NCBI GenBank assembly: GCA_963920525.1
Contig: OY986435.1
Coordinates: 301,457,908 to 301,521,907, forward strand
Reading direction: 5' to 3'
Origin: Dichetophora obliterata
Lineage: Eukaryota > Arthropoda > Insecta > Diptera > Sciomyzidae
Length of the DNA: 64,000 bases
In this document: positions 43,485-55,069 of the stretch, in pieces
Position numbering within the stretch: position 1 is the first letter of the stretch
How the letters are laid out: each line of letters starts with the position of its first letter
The notes under the pieces: generated by a model
What the model was told of the DNA's origin: nothing
Seen by the model: only the letters and a program-made list of their open reading frames with translations
Databases searched by the model: none
Program-made: the position numbers and the translations under genes

Positions 43485-44036
43485 TTAACCCATTAATCCC
43501 ATTAATTTAAGTTTAAATAAAATTAGATTATGTGGTAATTTATCAAAAGCTTTGCTAAAGTCAGTGTAAATACAATCGACCTGGCTACCAGAATCAATAG
43601 ATTTTAAGCAGAATGTAGTGAATTCGAGAAGATTAGACACAGTGGATCTGCCAGTAGCAAAACCATGCCGACGAGTTGTCATGACTTGCCCACAGTGAAT
43701 TTTCACTCGATCATACACTATTCGCTCAAAAAGTTTAGGAATTGAAGACAGCTTAGCGATAGGCCTATAATTAGTGACGTCATTCCTGCAACCTTTTTTG
43801 TAAATAGGACTGATATAAGATTTTCTCCAGAAAAGAGGGAAATTACTTTCATTAATTGACTTATTAAAAAGTAACGAGAGTGGTTGACACAAAATGGAGC
43901 CGCATTGTTTTAATACAGCGGCAGGCATCCCATCTGGTCCAGCGCTTAAATCTTCATCGATTGATACAATGTTCTTACAAATATCCTCTGAGGTAAAAGA
44001 TATATGCTCCGAAGAAACTTTGGTTGCGTTGTTCAT
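43485..44036 (-). pseudogene. LINE reverse transcriptase, N-terminal fingers
   Basis: Reads DLSAGPDGMPAAVLKQCG, FPLFWRKSYISPIYKKGC, NYRPIAKLSSIPKLFERIVY, RHGFATGRSTVSNLLEF and VDCIYTDFSKAFDKLPHNLI, which includes the first catalytic Asp. It is separated from the palm by stops around 43478-43500. Confidence 0.85.
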
Positions 44037-44303
44037 ATAATCAAAATACGCTAAATCAGGATTAAAAGAATCTGAACAAAATGATTGTTTAAAGAGATTG
44101 GCAAATAGGCCTTAAATAATGATGGAATAGTCAGTAAATCCATCCCGAAATTTGAAAGAAGAAGGAAATCCATCAGTCTTCTTCTTAACATTAATAAATT
44201 CCCGAAATTTTCTTGGATCAGACAAAATACTCAACTTCATATTATCCAAATACTCATTATATCATGCAGCTCAGCGATTCTCAAATTCCAGAAACAAACT
44301 TTT

Positions 44304-45284
44304 TTATGTTTTTAAGTCATTTGAGTCAAAACTAAAAACATATTTCTTCCATGCCCTATTCCTATTGTTGCGAAGAGTCTTTAAATCCTTTGTGTACCAA
44401 GGGTACGCAGAATTTTTCGCAAATTTGAGACTATATGGTACAGACTGAGAGAACATGGCAAAGAGCTCAGTATAGAAAAAATTTATTGAACTATTAAGAC
44501 TATTATTATTTATGTATTCTGTAATTATATTTAATTTACTATAAAGTAGATGATTCAACCCCAAAAAGTCAGCTTTTTTGAAATTGAATTCATAAACTGG
44601 GTCAACAGCGCTTGAATTTACCATATTCTCCCTATCGGATTTATACCAAATACTCAATGGTGGATGGTAATTATCAATAGTAGTCAAAGCATGAAGTGCC
44701 TTCTGAACAATGACATTGTTACTGTCTGTAGTTAAGACTAGGTCAAGCAGCCTTTCTAGACTATTATAAATATAACTAACTTGTTGTAATTCCGAACATA
44801 TATTGTCAACAAATATATGTTCTTGGCGTGTCTTCGAATTAGATGCACAAAAAAGTGTTTTTTTATCGTCAGAAGAATGCCATTTTAAGTCAGGCAAATT
44901 AAAATCGCCCATCAATAAAATGTCGTCACTAACGTCAAGTAAATTTAAGATAAACTCTATGCAATCCGCAAGGCTTGCATAGACCTCTACACTGCTCTTG
45001 GGAGGAACATATGCATTAATAACATATACATTAGAATTGCAATGTACAACCTTAACGCATATAAGTTCGATATTAGCAGAGCAGGGAATATCAATAAAGG
45101 AATTAACACAGGAGTTCCTTACAGCTAATAGGACACCACCACCAACTGAAGAATTATTGTCAGCGTGTCTTCCTAACAGTTCTAAGTCAGTAATTCCTCC
45201 GTTCAACAAAGTTTCAGTTAATGCGATAATATCTTCAGAAAAATTCTGAGTTAATAAAAAAATGTCGCGCGTCTTTGAACGCAA
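44304..45284 (-). pseudogene. LINE apurinic endonuclease domain
   Basis: 326 open codons with IIALTETLLNGGI (catalytic Glu), GGGVLLAVRN, VINAYVPPKSS, DDILLMGDFNLPDLKWHS (G-D-F-N block) and a distal linker to RT (YPWYTKDLKTLRNNRNRAWK). The final catalytic D-H block is replaced by TTIDNYHPPLSI, where H is retained. A frameshift zone at 44037-44303 separates it from RT. Confidence 0.85.
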
Positions 45285-45738
45285 TCCCCTTACATTTTGA
45301 TATTAAAGGGAAAGCTTATTTAGTTTTTTTGGGTCCGACTGGCGATATTATTCGTCCTTCTAGACCTGTGTTTAGGCTTAAACTCAGAAACAAAGATATT
45401 ATCAGCCCACAGATTAGAGCTCAGAACAGTTGCAAACTCTTCAGCAGCCACTGTGAGAATAAATGATGCACGCATCATGGGACGGTTTATTGCCAATTTT
45501 TTTGCTTGAGCAGAAAGCAGTCTGACTTACTAATTGGTTATGTTTGACAAACGTCAATACATTTTCACTTGTTGTGTCGGGCTGAAGGCGTGAAATGAAA
45601 ACCTTTTTTTCTCGACAACGCTCTTAAATTTAATGAACTCTTGCGCTCATTAGTTATGTCATTTCTAGCCGGGGGAGAAACAGATGGAGGAGATGGACTA
45701 ATAACTATATTATCCATTCTCACTGGCGTAAACACTGG

Positions 45739-46696
45739 TTAAGCCGAGATCTGCTTTGTTTCTAAAGTGGCTGGAAGCGTCATGCGCCGCTTATTATTTT
45801 TATTTTTTGAATTATTTATCTTTTTCTTCGAAATATTTAGGTCTTTTTTAGATGAAATTATTTGATTCTCAGAAGAAGAGGCTGGAAGAGTCTGAGACAA
45901 TGCGGTCGAAATATTTACCGATGAAGACTTTTCATCATAAATGCTAGTGTTTGCTACGGTATGTGCAGCGGGTTGGCTGGAAACAATTTTAATAAAACGC
46001 ACGCTTTTTTGCAGTAGCTGTTTGTTTACTGTGCTTTAGTAGTGGTGGTTTTATTATCTGTATTATAAAGAAAAAGTTAACAAAATGTCTTTGAATTCAT
46101 ATTTTACCTACTTATTTGTATTCCTTCTAAGCGGCGTTCGTGTATTGAAATAAACGATTAAATTAATTTTTAAATATTTTGACGAACGCCTTCGTTAAGA
46201 TACAGGGATGTTTTATAAATTTACTTTGACTTTAGTTGGCAGGGATGTTATTAAAATAAATTAATGAAGAAATTCGTGTACTGGCGCATTGAGTATAATA
46301 ATAATTATGAAAGATTTAGTGTCCGCAACAGCTAGTACAGGGTGAGGTGCTTACTTCATTAAAAAATTTAACAATTTCTTTAAAATTGTTATTTAAAGCG
46401 TTAAGACTATCACCGAAAAGCTTAATTTTTGAGAAGAACTCATCTGGTGAAAGAACCCTACACGAAACACAATACCAGCGAAGACCTGATCGTGGTGAGA
46501 TTAAATCATCAAGACACGACTTAGAGATCCCAGCACATGAAGTATGGAACAAACGCCCACATGGGCCAGAACAACTGAACATACGGTTCAAAATGTTTTG
46601 ACTTTTGCAAAGTTCGTCTAAAGAACAAGCAGCAAAATTTTCTACGGAAAAATATTCCATAGCGAAAAACAAAGTGAAAAATTTTAATGTGAGCAA
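45739..46696 (-). pseudogene. LINE ORF1 relic with PHD-like zinc finger
   Basis: From 46660 the frame reads MEYFSVENFAACSLDELCKS, then CSGPCGRLFHTSCAGISKSC and SGLRWYCVSCRVL: a C4HC3-like cysteine pattern of a PHD finger. After a stop at 46316 a second open piece at 46002-45739 is Ser/Lys-rich (KKDLNISKKKINNSKNKNNK), the usual basic ORF1 tail. Confidence 0.75.
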
Positions 46697-47106
46697 AAAT
46701 AATGCCCACTAAGTGCTAATGGGTTAATATAATATGTCACAGTTTAAAAACAACTGCAACAGTTCTCTGTGCTTAGTTTATGCAAATAAACAAATAACGC
46801 ACAAAGAGGAACGCAAAAAAAAAAGAGAAAGAAAAAGTATTTAAGCAGCAGCTTAACTATCAAACTATTAACCACTATTAACGATAAACAAAGCGATATA
46901 TGTACTACAATTAAACATTAAAGAAGTTTACTACACCATGACGTAACATAACGTCACCTTATTAACAGGAAAAATAGTTTTCAATCACAAAATTAATAAA
47001 AATACAGAACACACGGAGATTAATAGCAACTGATATACACAAATTAAAATAAAGAAACAGCACAAGACAAACAAACGACTGTCACCGGCTAAAAGACGAG
47101 ATCAAC

Positions 47107-48036
47107 TAGAGGTGGGTAACTCAGTGCTGTGCTATGGCACTGTGCTGACTCCCTGTAGTGTGCCATGTGTGCTAGCACACTACGTTGACTCACATAGAGC
47201 CTGTTCTCACGCGCCTTACGTTAGGCGGAACATCGGATTAATTTTGACGTCTACAGGTAAGGTGGGAAGTGGGAAGGTGACAAGTTACGTGAGGCAGCAT
47301 TTTCAAAAATTTTAAAAATTTTGCGATTCATTTTGACGTCTGTTACTTTGAAGTTTCATTGTGCCTCATTTTCCTCGTGGTTCTCTTATGTTTTAGCGCA
47401 AATAAATTTTGTTTTGCATTGGTTGGGTTTTCTGTTTGCGTTGCTGTTTAATTTAAGACTTACAAAGTAATGAATTCTCCGAAATTTAACACCACATTTA
47501 TGGACTGTTCTCGGAATGCAAAATAAGGCGGGATTAAAAAAGTCGGTAGTAAGAACACCTGACAGATGCATAGTGTCAAAATAACGCCATTACTCTGCCT
47601 TTTTTAAGGCGAGTGAGAACAGGGTCATAGTGGCACTATAGCACGCAAAGAGCAGAGCTTTGACGAGCTTTTGCGCTTAAAGTTACTTTTGTATGCTGTG
47701 TTGGGATGAATAGCAGAGTGTTGTGCTAAGCTTCTTCACTGACACTCATTGGTTATCGCTACTGTGCACTGTATTACTTACATTTTGTAAGTTTTTGCTT
47801 AGTACAGTTGATTTTGCTTTTACTTTGGTTTACTTGCAATAATTGACAATATGCAATTTGTGATTATTGTAAACAAATCAATAGAAAATGGTGTTAGCAC
47901 TCTATTTGTTATCGACACTTTTATTAGTGCTTTGTTCGATTGTGGCACAATTGTGCTAGCACAGTGTGCTGACACACAAGGGTGCACATGTGCTGGTGAG
48001 TCAACACACAAAAAATTGTGCTATTACCCACCTCTA
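47107..48036. mobile_element. Non-autonomous hAT element (TAGAGGTGGGTAA ends)
   Basis: The ends TAGAGGTGGGTAA and TTACCCACCTCTA are flanked by a perfect 8-bp duplication AGATCAAC (47099-47106 and 48037-48044). GTGCTAGCACA-type palindromes are abundant near both ends. No transposase is present. A second element is nested in it at 47198-47625. Confidence 0.92.
47198..47625. mobile_element. MITE nested in the 47.1-48.0 kb hAT element
   Basis: The ends AGCCTGTTCTCAC and GTGAGAACAGGGT are inverted repeats flanked by CATAG on both sides (5-bp duplication). It is 428 bp and non-coding. Confidence 0.8.
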
Positions 48037-48068
48037 AGATCAACTGATCTTAAACAATAAACGAAGAT

Positions 48069-49763
48069 GGTTCAGGGAAATAACGCCCAATAAAATAACG
48101 CACAAAATAAAAAATTAAATAAAGCCCAAAAAATATTTTAGGCTTAAAAAAAAGTAAATAGCGCCCAAAAATCAAAAATTCAATAAACCCGAAAAAATCA
48201 AATAACGCCCACACCGAAATAAGATCCTAAATATTTTTGCGAAAAAAATAAATAAAGTCAGAAATTATATACGTTAGGAAAAATATTCCCCAATAAAAAA
48301 TCGCAAAAAAAAAAGAAATTTAAAAATCACCCACAATTTCTTCATACAAAAAAATTTCTTCATTCAAAATGGGGGTGATTTTTAATTTTTTTTTTGTTTT
48401 TTCATATTTTATGTGAAAAATTCCCGAATTTTTTGAGTGAAATTTCATTTTACTTTTTGGTAATTTTTTTTTTTGGTAATTTTTCATTTTCATACTTGTT
48501 ATTTTTTCTATAGTTTATTGATTAATACCCACCGGTATCGAAAGTATCAACTAGTCCATTGAAGAATAGTGACAACTCTAATTTTTCATTTCTTTTTTCC
48601 GCCTCCAAGCTATAGGCCTCCAAAGTTGGAAAAAATATCATACAAATCTTGCTTTTTTTGAAATTTTTCAGAAAAATTACACTTTATGGGTATTATAAGA
48701 AAGGTAATAAAGTACCTATTCAATTAGGTATCAAACATGAAAATCCATGCATAACTTTTAAAGATATAAACATTTTCAGTGTAGTTCTTTCGTAAAAGGG
48801 AAACCACTAGTTTTTCAGACAAATTGTAAATATAAGAATAGGTATATCTTAAAAAGTTATGAATTGATTTTCATGTTTGATACCACGTGGAATAGGTAAT
48901 CGCATTACCTTTCTTTTAATATCCATAATGCGGAACACTAAAAAAAACAGCACGATTTGTAGGCCATTTTTGCAACTTTGGAGGCCTATAACTTCTTAAC
49001 CAATTGCGAGCGGCCTAAAATTTTTCCAGATTTGAATTTAGGCTAGTCACTAGGAAATGGGTGTGTAAAAGGTAGCAATTGACCCTTTCCTATGACATGC
49101 TAATGCAAAATTCGCCAGTTGAATGCAAAGAAGGTAGATTGAAGTGGAACTAGTACTGACTAGGGGCTAGCGAAATCACTAGTTTTGTACTAGTGCCATG
49201 AACTGCAAGGTATATTAATTTTTGTTCAACTGTTCGTTAAAATTGGGTAATTTTTCATTTTTTTGGATAATTTTTCATTTTTTTGGATAATTTTTCATAT
49301 AATTTTTTAGCCCATTTTTCATTTGGGTGATTTTTTATTTTCTTTCAAAAAATTTTGTGTGATTTTTAATTTTTTTCGGCGATTTTTTATTTTATATTTT
49401 GAGGTCATGTTTCATTTCATTTTGGGTAATTTTACATTTGGGTTATTTTTCGTTTTTTTTAGCTTTTTTTATAGAGCGATTTTTCATAACGCCCGCTTAA
49501 TATAGAAAATTGAATAAAGCCCAAAATATTTGGTCTTATTTCATTATGAAAAAACGCCCGAATGTGTATGAAAAATGTTTGAGCTTTTCTTAATACTCAT
49601 AATGAAATGATGCTAAAAATAGAAAAATGAAATAAAGCCCAATTAAAATTAAATAAAGCCCAAAATTTGAGGCCTTCATTATAAAATAACGTCCGAATTT
49701 TTATGGAAAATGTTTGTGCTTTATTTCATCTTTTATTTTGGGTTTTATTTCCCTGAACCAACG
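48069..49763. repeat. Repeat block built of AAATAACGCCC/AAATAAAGCCC motifs
   Basis: The ends GGTTCAGGGAAATAA and TTATTTCCCTGAACC are inverted repeats. The outer parts consist of degenerate, irregularly spaced copies of AAATAACGCCC and AAATAAAGCCCAA; on the right they appear as TTTTTCAT and GGGTAATTTTTCAT variants. A separate inverted pair (TATAGGCCTCCAAAGTTG and CAACTTTGGAGGCCTATA) lies at about 48610-48994. Non-coding, possibly a foldback-type element; target duplication is not evident. Confidence 0.65.
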
Positions 49764-50033
49764 ACCACTATGCGAAATAAATTAAAACGGCAGGAGCGAA
49801 GGCTCTCACGCTTTTTCTTCAACTCCGAACGTAATTCAAAATGAAATCTGTATTTTTTTTTTATTGTTTTTTATATTATACACTAATTTTTTCAAGGCAA
49901 ATAACGTAAATCAAATCAAAAAGCGTAATTTAATATTTTAGGAAAAAAGATTTATTTATTGAAAATTAAGATGAAAAACTCTTATAAGAGATTAAAATAG
50001 GCAGTTGCCTTTGCCAGCGATGTTTGTTTCAAT

Positions 50034-50232
50034 TCGAAATCGGCGATCAACGCTTCTAAAAAGTGTATAAAACAAAAACACATTTATAGGCTCACCCCAG
50101 TATCAAAAAAATTTTTGAAATTCTAGCATAAGATTCGAGATCAGCGACCTCTTAATACTGCCAGCACATATAGATAGAAAGTGTATAAAACAAAAAAACA
50201 CATTTTCAGGGTCCACCCTAGTATGAAGAAAT
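50034..50232. repeat. Imperfect direct repeat
   Basis: Two copies share TCGARATCRGCGA, AAGTGTATAAAACAAAAA and CACCCYAGTAT (about 50034-50110 and 50130-50232). Non-coding. Confidence 0.6.
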
Positions 50233-50325
50233 TTTACAAAAAAATTCAAACATTTTTTAAATGAACAGAAACATTTGTAAAAAAATGTAGATTTAAAAAA
50301 ATACAAAAAAATTTTTTTGTCCCAG

Positions 50326-50372
50326 CTGAGTCTTGAACCCGCTCTCCCGAAAGCTTACTTTCATTTTTAATG
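50326..50372 (-). repeat. tRNA-like SINE head
   Basis: The minus strand reads AGAGCGGGTTCAAGACTCAG, a B-box-like T-arm, close in form to the fragment at 4092-4153. The A-box is only suggested by GTAAGCTTTCGGG. Probably a SINE or tRNA relic. Confidence 0.35.
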
Positions 50373-50820
50373 ATGCAAAATAAGCTTAATTTTATTACCC
50401 GAGAAACAATTTCATATTTTGTCAATACAGTATCTGATATACGTCCGGTGCCCGTGTCGGTAAATGTCCGACCTCTGCACCGAAAGAAGTGCTAGTTCTG
50501 GAACACCTTCTTGGGCAGGCACAATGTACGAACGAAGACCGATTCAGGCACTCGTCAGTTTATTGTGTCCTAATATAGTCGCTCGTTTTTGAACACTTTA
50601 TTGACATAATACAGACTTACTACGGTCCTATTTCAGGTGCCTTTCAAGGTACTTGTTGGGTATGTTTCGGGTACATTATAGTTAAGACTCAGGCCAGTTT
50701 CTATACATATCAGCCTACTTTATTGACAAAATATATAAATTTTTTTCTCGGTTCCTGTATACTGAAGTTTGTTTGCATTCGGCTTATTACACTGTTTGCT
50801 TTTTTCTAACGTTTTTTCTC
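50373..50820. other. Non-coding stretch
   Basis: No gene or repeat family is recognised. Confidence 0.5.
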
Positions 50821-51721
50821 TGTATTTGATAATTTCAACGTTTTTCACTTAATTTTGGTATGATTAATCTCGTGGTGGCATTTGTTTTACCACTTTACCG
50901 AACAATTTAGAACAAAATTTTTTTTAAGATATATAGCTCAGAATTAAAAATTAATCAAGATATGCACTCATTTTTATATCGATAACTCTTGAACCATAAG
51001 GATTTTCATTTTGGTTTCTTCAACAAAGTTTTTCCTACTATGCTGGCCAACAACTCTGCTGAACAAATAAATGTGAAAAAATCGCTTCCAGTGGATCTTA
51101 TCGAATGAGTCTTACAAAAGTCTTGCTTAAAGTCAAACAAATAAATTCGAACAGAACAGCATTGCGTATGAGTAACATTATTTGCTTTGAAGCGTTTAAA
51201 GCTGGCAAGAATATACGGCTTATTAAAGGTTTAAAGACAATTTCAAACAATTTTTCATATACTTTTGTTCAGCAAAGATGTTGGCCAAAATAATAGGAAG
51301 AACTTTGCTGAAGAAACCAAAATGAAAATCCTTATGGTTCAAGAGTTATCGATATAAAAATGAGTGCATATCTTGAGTAATTTTTAATTTTGAGCTATAT
51401 ATCTTAAAAAAAATGTTGTTCTAAAGCAGCGCTGGGCGCCTCATAGCTCACTGAGCGTAACTTTTCACATGTACACAAAACTCACAACAGAAGAGAATAT
51501 AATTCAGTCGTTCGCTGACGGTGATGCTGTGAAGACATATATCTGAAATTTTATGTACACTCTTAAAAAACCAACTTTTTGGTTTGTAGTTTCATAATTC
51601 CTTTTCATATATTTTTTATTTTATGAAGATTTAATATAATTCAATCATATTGCCTACAAAGATTCTTTGCATTATTTTTTCATATTATTTGTATTCATTA
51701 ATATTTTGATACGTAATTTTA

Positions 51722-53010
51722 TTAGGGGGTTGGAATTAGTTTTAAAGGTTTTCTAAGAGATGGCGTAACTATCAATAGATCGCATCGGGCACACCTGTGA
51801 CTATATTCATTTCAAAGCACATTGTCTAAGCTTCATTTTTCAGTATGTGTCATTCCACTGAAGTGTAAACAACATATATTTTTTTTCTCTGTGAACATGT
51901 CGACTTTCGTTCCAACAAAATGCAATTTGCGGGAAGGTTTACTTTTGTGCTTCCATTTGAAGAAAAAAGCGGTTGAAGCACAACGCACGCTTACTGAGGC
52001 TTACGGGGACTATGCTCCATCGATTTCTACTTGTGAGTACTGGTTCCGTCGGTTTAAAAGTGGTGATTTTGATACGGAAGACAAAGAGCGTCCGGGCCAG
52101 CCGAAAAAGTTTGAAGATGAGGAATTGGAGGCTTTGCTCGATGAAGACCCGTGTCAAACCCTTCAAGAATTGTCAGAATCATTGAGAGTCGACTTATCAA
52201 CGGTCGGCAAATGCTTGAAGGCCATGGGAATGATTCAAAAGCAAGGAAATTGGGTGCAGTACCAGTTGAAGCCGAGAGACGTTGAACGGCGATTTTGCAT
52301 GTGCGAACAACTGCTTCAACGGCATAAAAGGAAGAGTTTTTTGCATCGTATTGTCACTGGCGATGAAAAGTGGATCCATTACAATAATCCTAAGCGAAAA
52401 AAATCGTGGGGACCATCCGGCCATGCATCAACATCGAGGGCCAAGCCGAATATTCATGCCGCCAAGCTTATGCTGTGTATTTGGTGGGATCAGAAGGGTG
52501 TCGTGTACTATGAGCTGCTAAAACCTAACGAAACCATCACTGGGGAACGCTACCAACAACAATTGATGCAATTGAGCCGAGCATTAAAGGTTAAACGGCC
52601 GGAATATGCCAAAAGACACGACAAAGTGGTTTTTCAACATGACAAAGCACGGCCACATGTTGCAAGAACCGTCAAGGAAACGTTGGAGGCGCTGAATTGG
52701 GATGTGCTACCCTACCCGCCTTATAGCCCAGACATAGCCCCTTCCGACTACCACCTATTCAGATCGATGACGCATGGCTTGGCTGAGCAGCGCTTCACTT
52801 CTTACGAGGATACCAAAAAATGGGTCGATTCGTGGATTGCCTCAAAAGGCGAATCGTTCTTCCGGCGCGGAATCCATATGCTGCCAGAAAGATGGGAAAA
52901 TGTTGTAGCTAAAGATGGACAATACTTTGAATAATATACATTGTACCGTTGTTTCTAAATAAATGCTCAAAAACCGAAAAAAAACCTTTAAAATTAATTC
53001 CAACCCCCAA
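51722..53010 (+). mobile_element. mariner transposon, 1.29 kb
   Basis: The terminal inverted repeats carry GGGGGTTGGAATTARTTTTA, with ends TTAGGGGG at the left and TTGGGGG at the right (complement), and are flanked by TA on both sides. It has one intact transposase frame. The size is standard for mariner. Confidence 0.95.
51897..52934 (+). CDS. mariner transposase, full length
   Basis: 345 aa from ATG 51897 to TAA, the usual mariner length; an in-frame upstream extension exists but lies in the element's 5' UTR. N-terminal paired-type helix-turn-helix domains: EYWFRRFKSGDFDTEDKERP and ESLRVDLSTVGKCLKAMGMI. Linker WVQYQLKPRDVERR. Catalytic core D,D34D: VTGDEKWIHY, FQHDKARPHVA and YPPYSPDIAPSDYHLFRSM. 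The C-terminus is LPERWENVVAKDGQYFE. Related mariners of the irritans/mellifera type have HDN-A-R-P-H and YDNPK; here these are HDK and YNNPK, which may weaken activity. It cuts and pastes at TA sites. Confidence 0.96.
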   Translation: MSTFVPTKCNLREGLLLCFHLKKKAVEAQRTLTEAYGDYAPSISTCEYWFRRFKSGDFDTEDKERPGQPKKFEDEELEALLDEDPCQTLQELSESLRVDLSTVGKCLKAMGMIQKQGNWVQYQLKPRDVERRFCMCEQLLQRHKRKSFLHRIVTGDEKWIHYNNPKRKKSWGPSGHASTSRAKPNIHAAKLMLCIWWDQKGVVYYELLKPNETITGERYQQQLMQLSRALKVKRPEYAKRHDKVVFQHDKARPHVARTVKETLEALNWDVLPYPPYSPDIAPSDYHLFRSMTHGLAEQRFTSYEDTKKWVDSWIASKGESFFRRGIHMLPERWENVVAKDGQYFE

Positions 53011-53502
53011 TAGGTTTTTATTATAATTTTAATGATTCGTATATATTAGGATTTAATAATATTAAAACAAAACACCTGAAAAACAAACTCTGAATCGGAA
53101 TGTGACTTCTGTTCTGCAAAGAACCTTTCTTGCGATGCAGAATGTGTAGTTTTCCACTGCAAGGAAATTAATATAATTTATTTACTTAGAAGAAAATGCT
53201 GGAGCAATAATAATATAGAAGAAATAGTAAACAATACCGATGACGTAAAATAAAATCTAAGCACATATTACAGTATGTGTGGGGGTATAAACATACAAAC
53301 TTGCAAATCTATACAATTGTGGCAACTATTTCGCTCAGTGTGCGCTATTCGAGAGAGCACTAATACTAACAAGACAAAATAAAATGTGACTGTGTTAGAA
53401 TGCCCAGCCCTGTTCTAAAGTGTTCGATAAAGTGGTAAAACAAATGTCACCATGAGATTTATCATACCAAAAATAAGAGAAAAACTTTAAAATTATCAAA
53501 TA

Positions 53503-55069
53503 CGGATTTTCGTGCCGCACAGTGATATCAATGTGATATTAATTTTTTTTTCATAAACTTCGCAGTTTTTCGTTACTACTCGTAGCTTCTAAAAATAAAA
53601 TTGACGACATAGTGGAAGCTTTAAACATGGTAGAACATAAGATAAGTGTATACTTGGTGTATACTTGAGTCCCCCCTCAAACTTGGATATAAAACCAAAA
53701 AAATGATTATTGTTAGGTGTGTGTGAATTTAATTGCATAAATCTGCTGCTTATTAATAAATTTAAAAATTGCAAACGTTTTCTAAGAGAACAAAAGCAGA
53801 CCTTCTCATCTGATTTTTTCATCTTTGACCTTTGTTGAATATTTTTCTGTAAAACTAACTTAATATACTCATAGATTCTGCAACCAACAAGCTATAACTT
53901 TTTTATAAAAGTCTGAAAAATTATGGTCTGGATGTAAAAAACATTAACGCACATTTTTTTGTGTGTTATGTTTAAACAAGAAGCAAAGTACATACTAAGT
54001 TTTCAGATTTTCCTAGATTAAGTGAAAGTAAAATCAAGGAAGTTAACTTGTACCTCTTATCGAAAACAGCTTTGATTTTTTTTTTAAATCTATAATCGTT
54101 GGTCCACAAATCCACAAAATCTTTGCACAGTGGAAAAAGTGCGTGGAATAGTTTTATGTATATATTTATGCAATAATTTTTTAGGCAATATAGTACAGCA
54201 GTTCTTAGCTGCGTATAGTGAGATGGGGAGCAGCATGTCGATTAAAACCAATTTTTTTAAAGCTCATGTCGATTAAAACCCCTACATTCCCAAGTAGATT
54301 TTTCCCGAAATGCCTTGGGACTTTAAGCGATGAACAGGGGGAAAGGTTTAACCAAGATATTTAAACCATAAAAATCGGCTTTCTTGGAAAAAACTCGACA
54401 AACATGATGGACGACGGCTGTTGGACACTGTTTTCCAGTGCAAAATCAAAAATTTCATTTAGGTCCTTTCTACAAGTGAGCTACTATATATTAAGTGTTC
54501 TCGTCTAAGCTTGTAACTGACCCTTTAACATTGTGAACCTTGTGAAATTGAATGCGTGTAAACTACTATATCTGTCAAAATTTGTATGGGCGTGATTTTC
54601 ATCATTTCCGAGCCTATTTTTGAGTGTAAACTAGCATGTAAATCTACGTATGTGAATGAGGGTTGTCTTAGGCGCAAATCATTACATACTTAAAGTAGTT
54701 GAAGTAAATACAAATTTTATTTATTTTTCTGTGTTAATAAAGGTTATTAAAGGTGATTCCGCAACCTTAATCACAGCTGTCATTTTGTTGACATTAAAGC
54801 TATTCACACTTTATAGCTAATCAAAAGTTTAAATGTTTTACATGTTTACATGCTTGGATGATAACCCTTATATGTTCTGTGTTTTCTCACTTGATTTCGA
54901 ATACTTAGAATTAAATAATGTAAGTATTTTTCAGTCCACTAAAAAACTAAACACTTTTTAGACGCGAAATTAAACAACCTTTTTGAATCTATGAGTATAT
55001 CTAGGCGGTTTTAAGGAAAAGTATTCAACAATCAAGGTCAAAGTTGAAAAATTAAAAACTATTAGAAAT
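53503..55069. other. Non-coding stretch
   Basis: No gene is recognised. CATGTCGATTAAAACC occurs twice within 30 bp near 54234-54276. Confidence 0.5.

Larger units (their letters stand above)
42424..46720 (-). mobile_element. Nearly full-length LINE (CR1/jockey superfamily) with PHD-finger ORF1
   Basis: The minus-strand element has ORF1 (PHD-like zinc finger), an apurinic endonuclease, a reverse transcriptase and a 3' tail ending CCCATATTATGGTGGGTAAA (complement of 42430). All reading frames are broken. The sequence to about 47106 may be its 5' UTR. PHD-type ORF1 proteins are known from CR1/L2-like clades; clade assignment would need a tree. Confidence 0.82.
51427..53412. mobile_element. Non-autonomous hAT element interrupted by mariner
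   Basis: The ends CAGCGCTGGGC and GCCCAGCCCTG are flanked by TTCTAAAG on both sides (51419-51426 and 53413-53420), a perfect 8-bp duplication. Its own sequence (about 700 bp) is 51427-51721 plus 53011-53412. A related unoccupied copy is at 35381-35880. Confidence 0.92.
50821..53502. mobile_element. Long inverted-repeat element carrying two further transposons
   Basis: The left arm, 50821 to about 51055 (TGTATTTGATAATTTC ... GGTTTCTTCAACAAAGTTTT), is mirrored by 51270-51426 plus 53421-53502. The right arm is therefore split by the hAT-type MITE at 51427-53412. Removing that MITE and one TTCTAAAG copy restores a continuous arm of about 235 bp. The central loop is non-coding. Confidence 0.85.

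Noticed and set aside
47820..48060. Opposing open frames containing CADTQGCTCAGESTH-like sequence
   Set aside because: They fall in the subterminal palindromic motifs of a hAT MITE and are repeat-derived.
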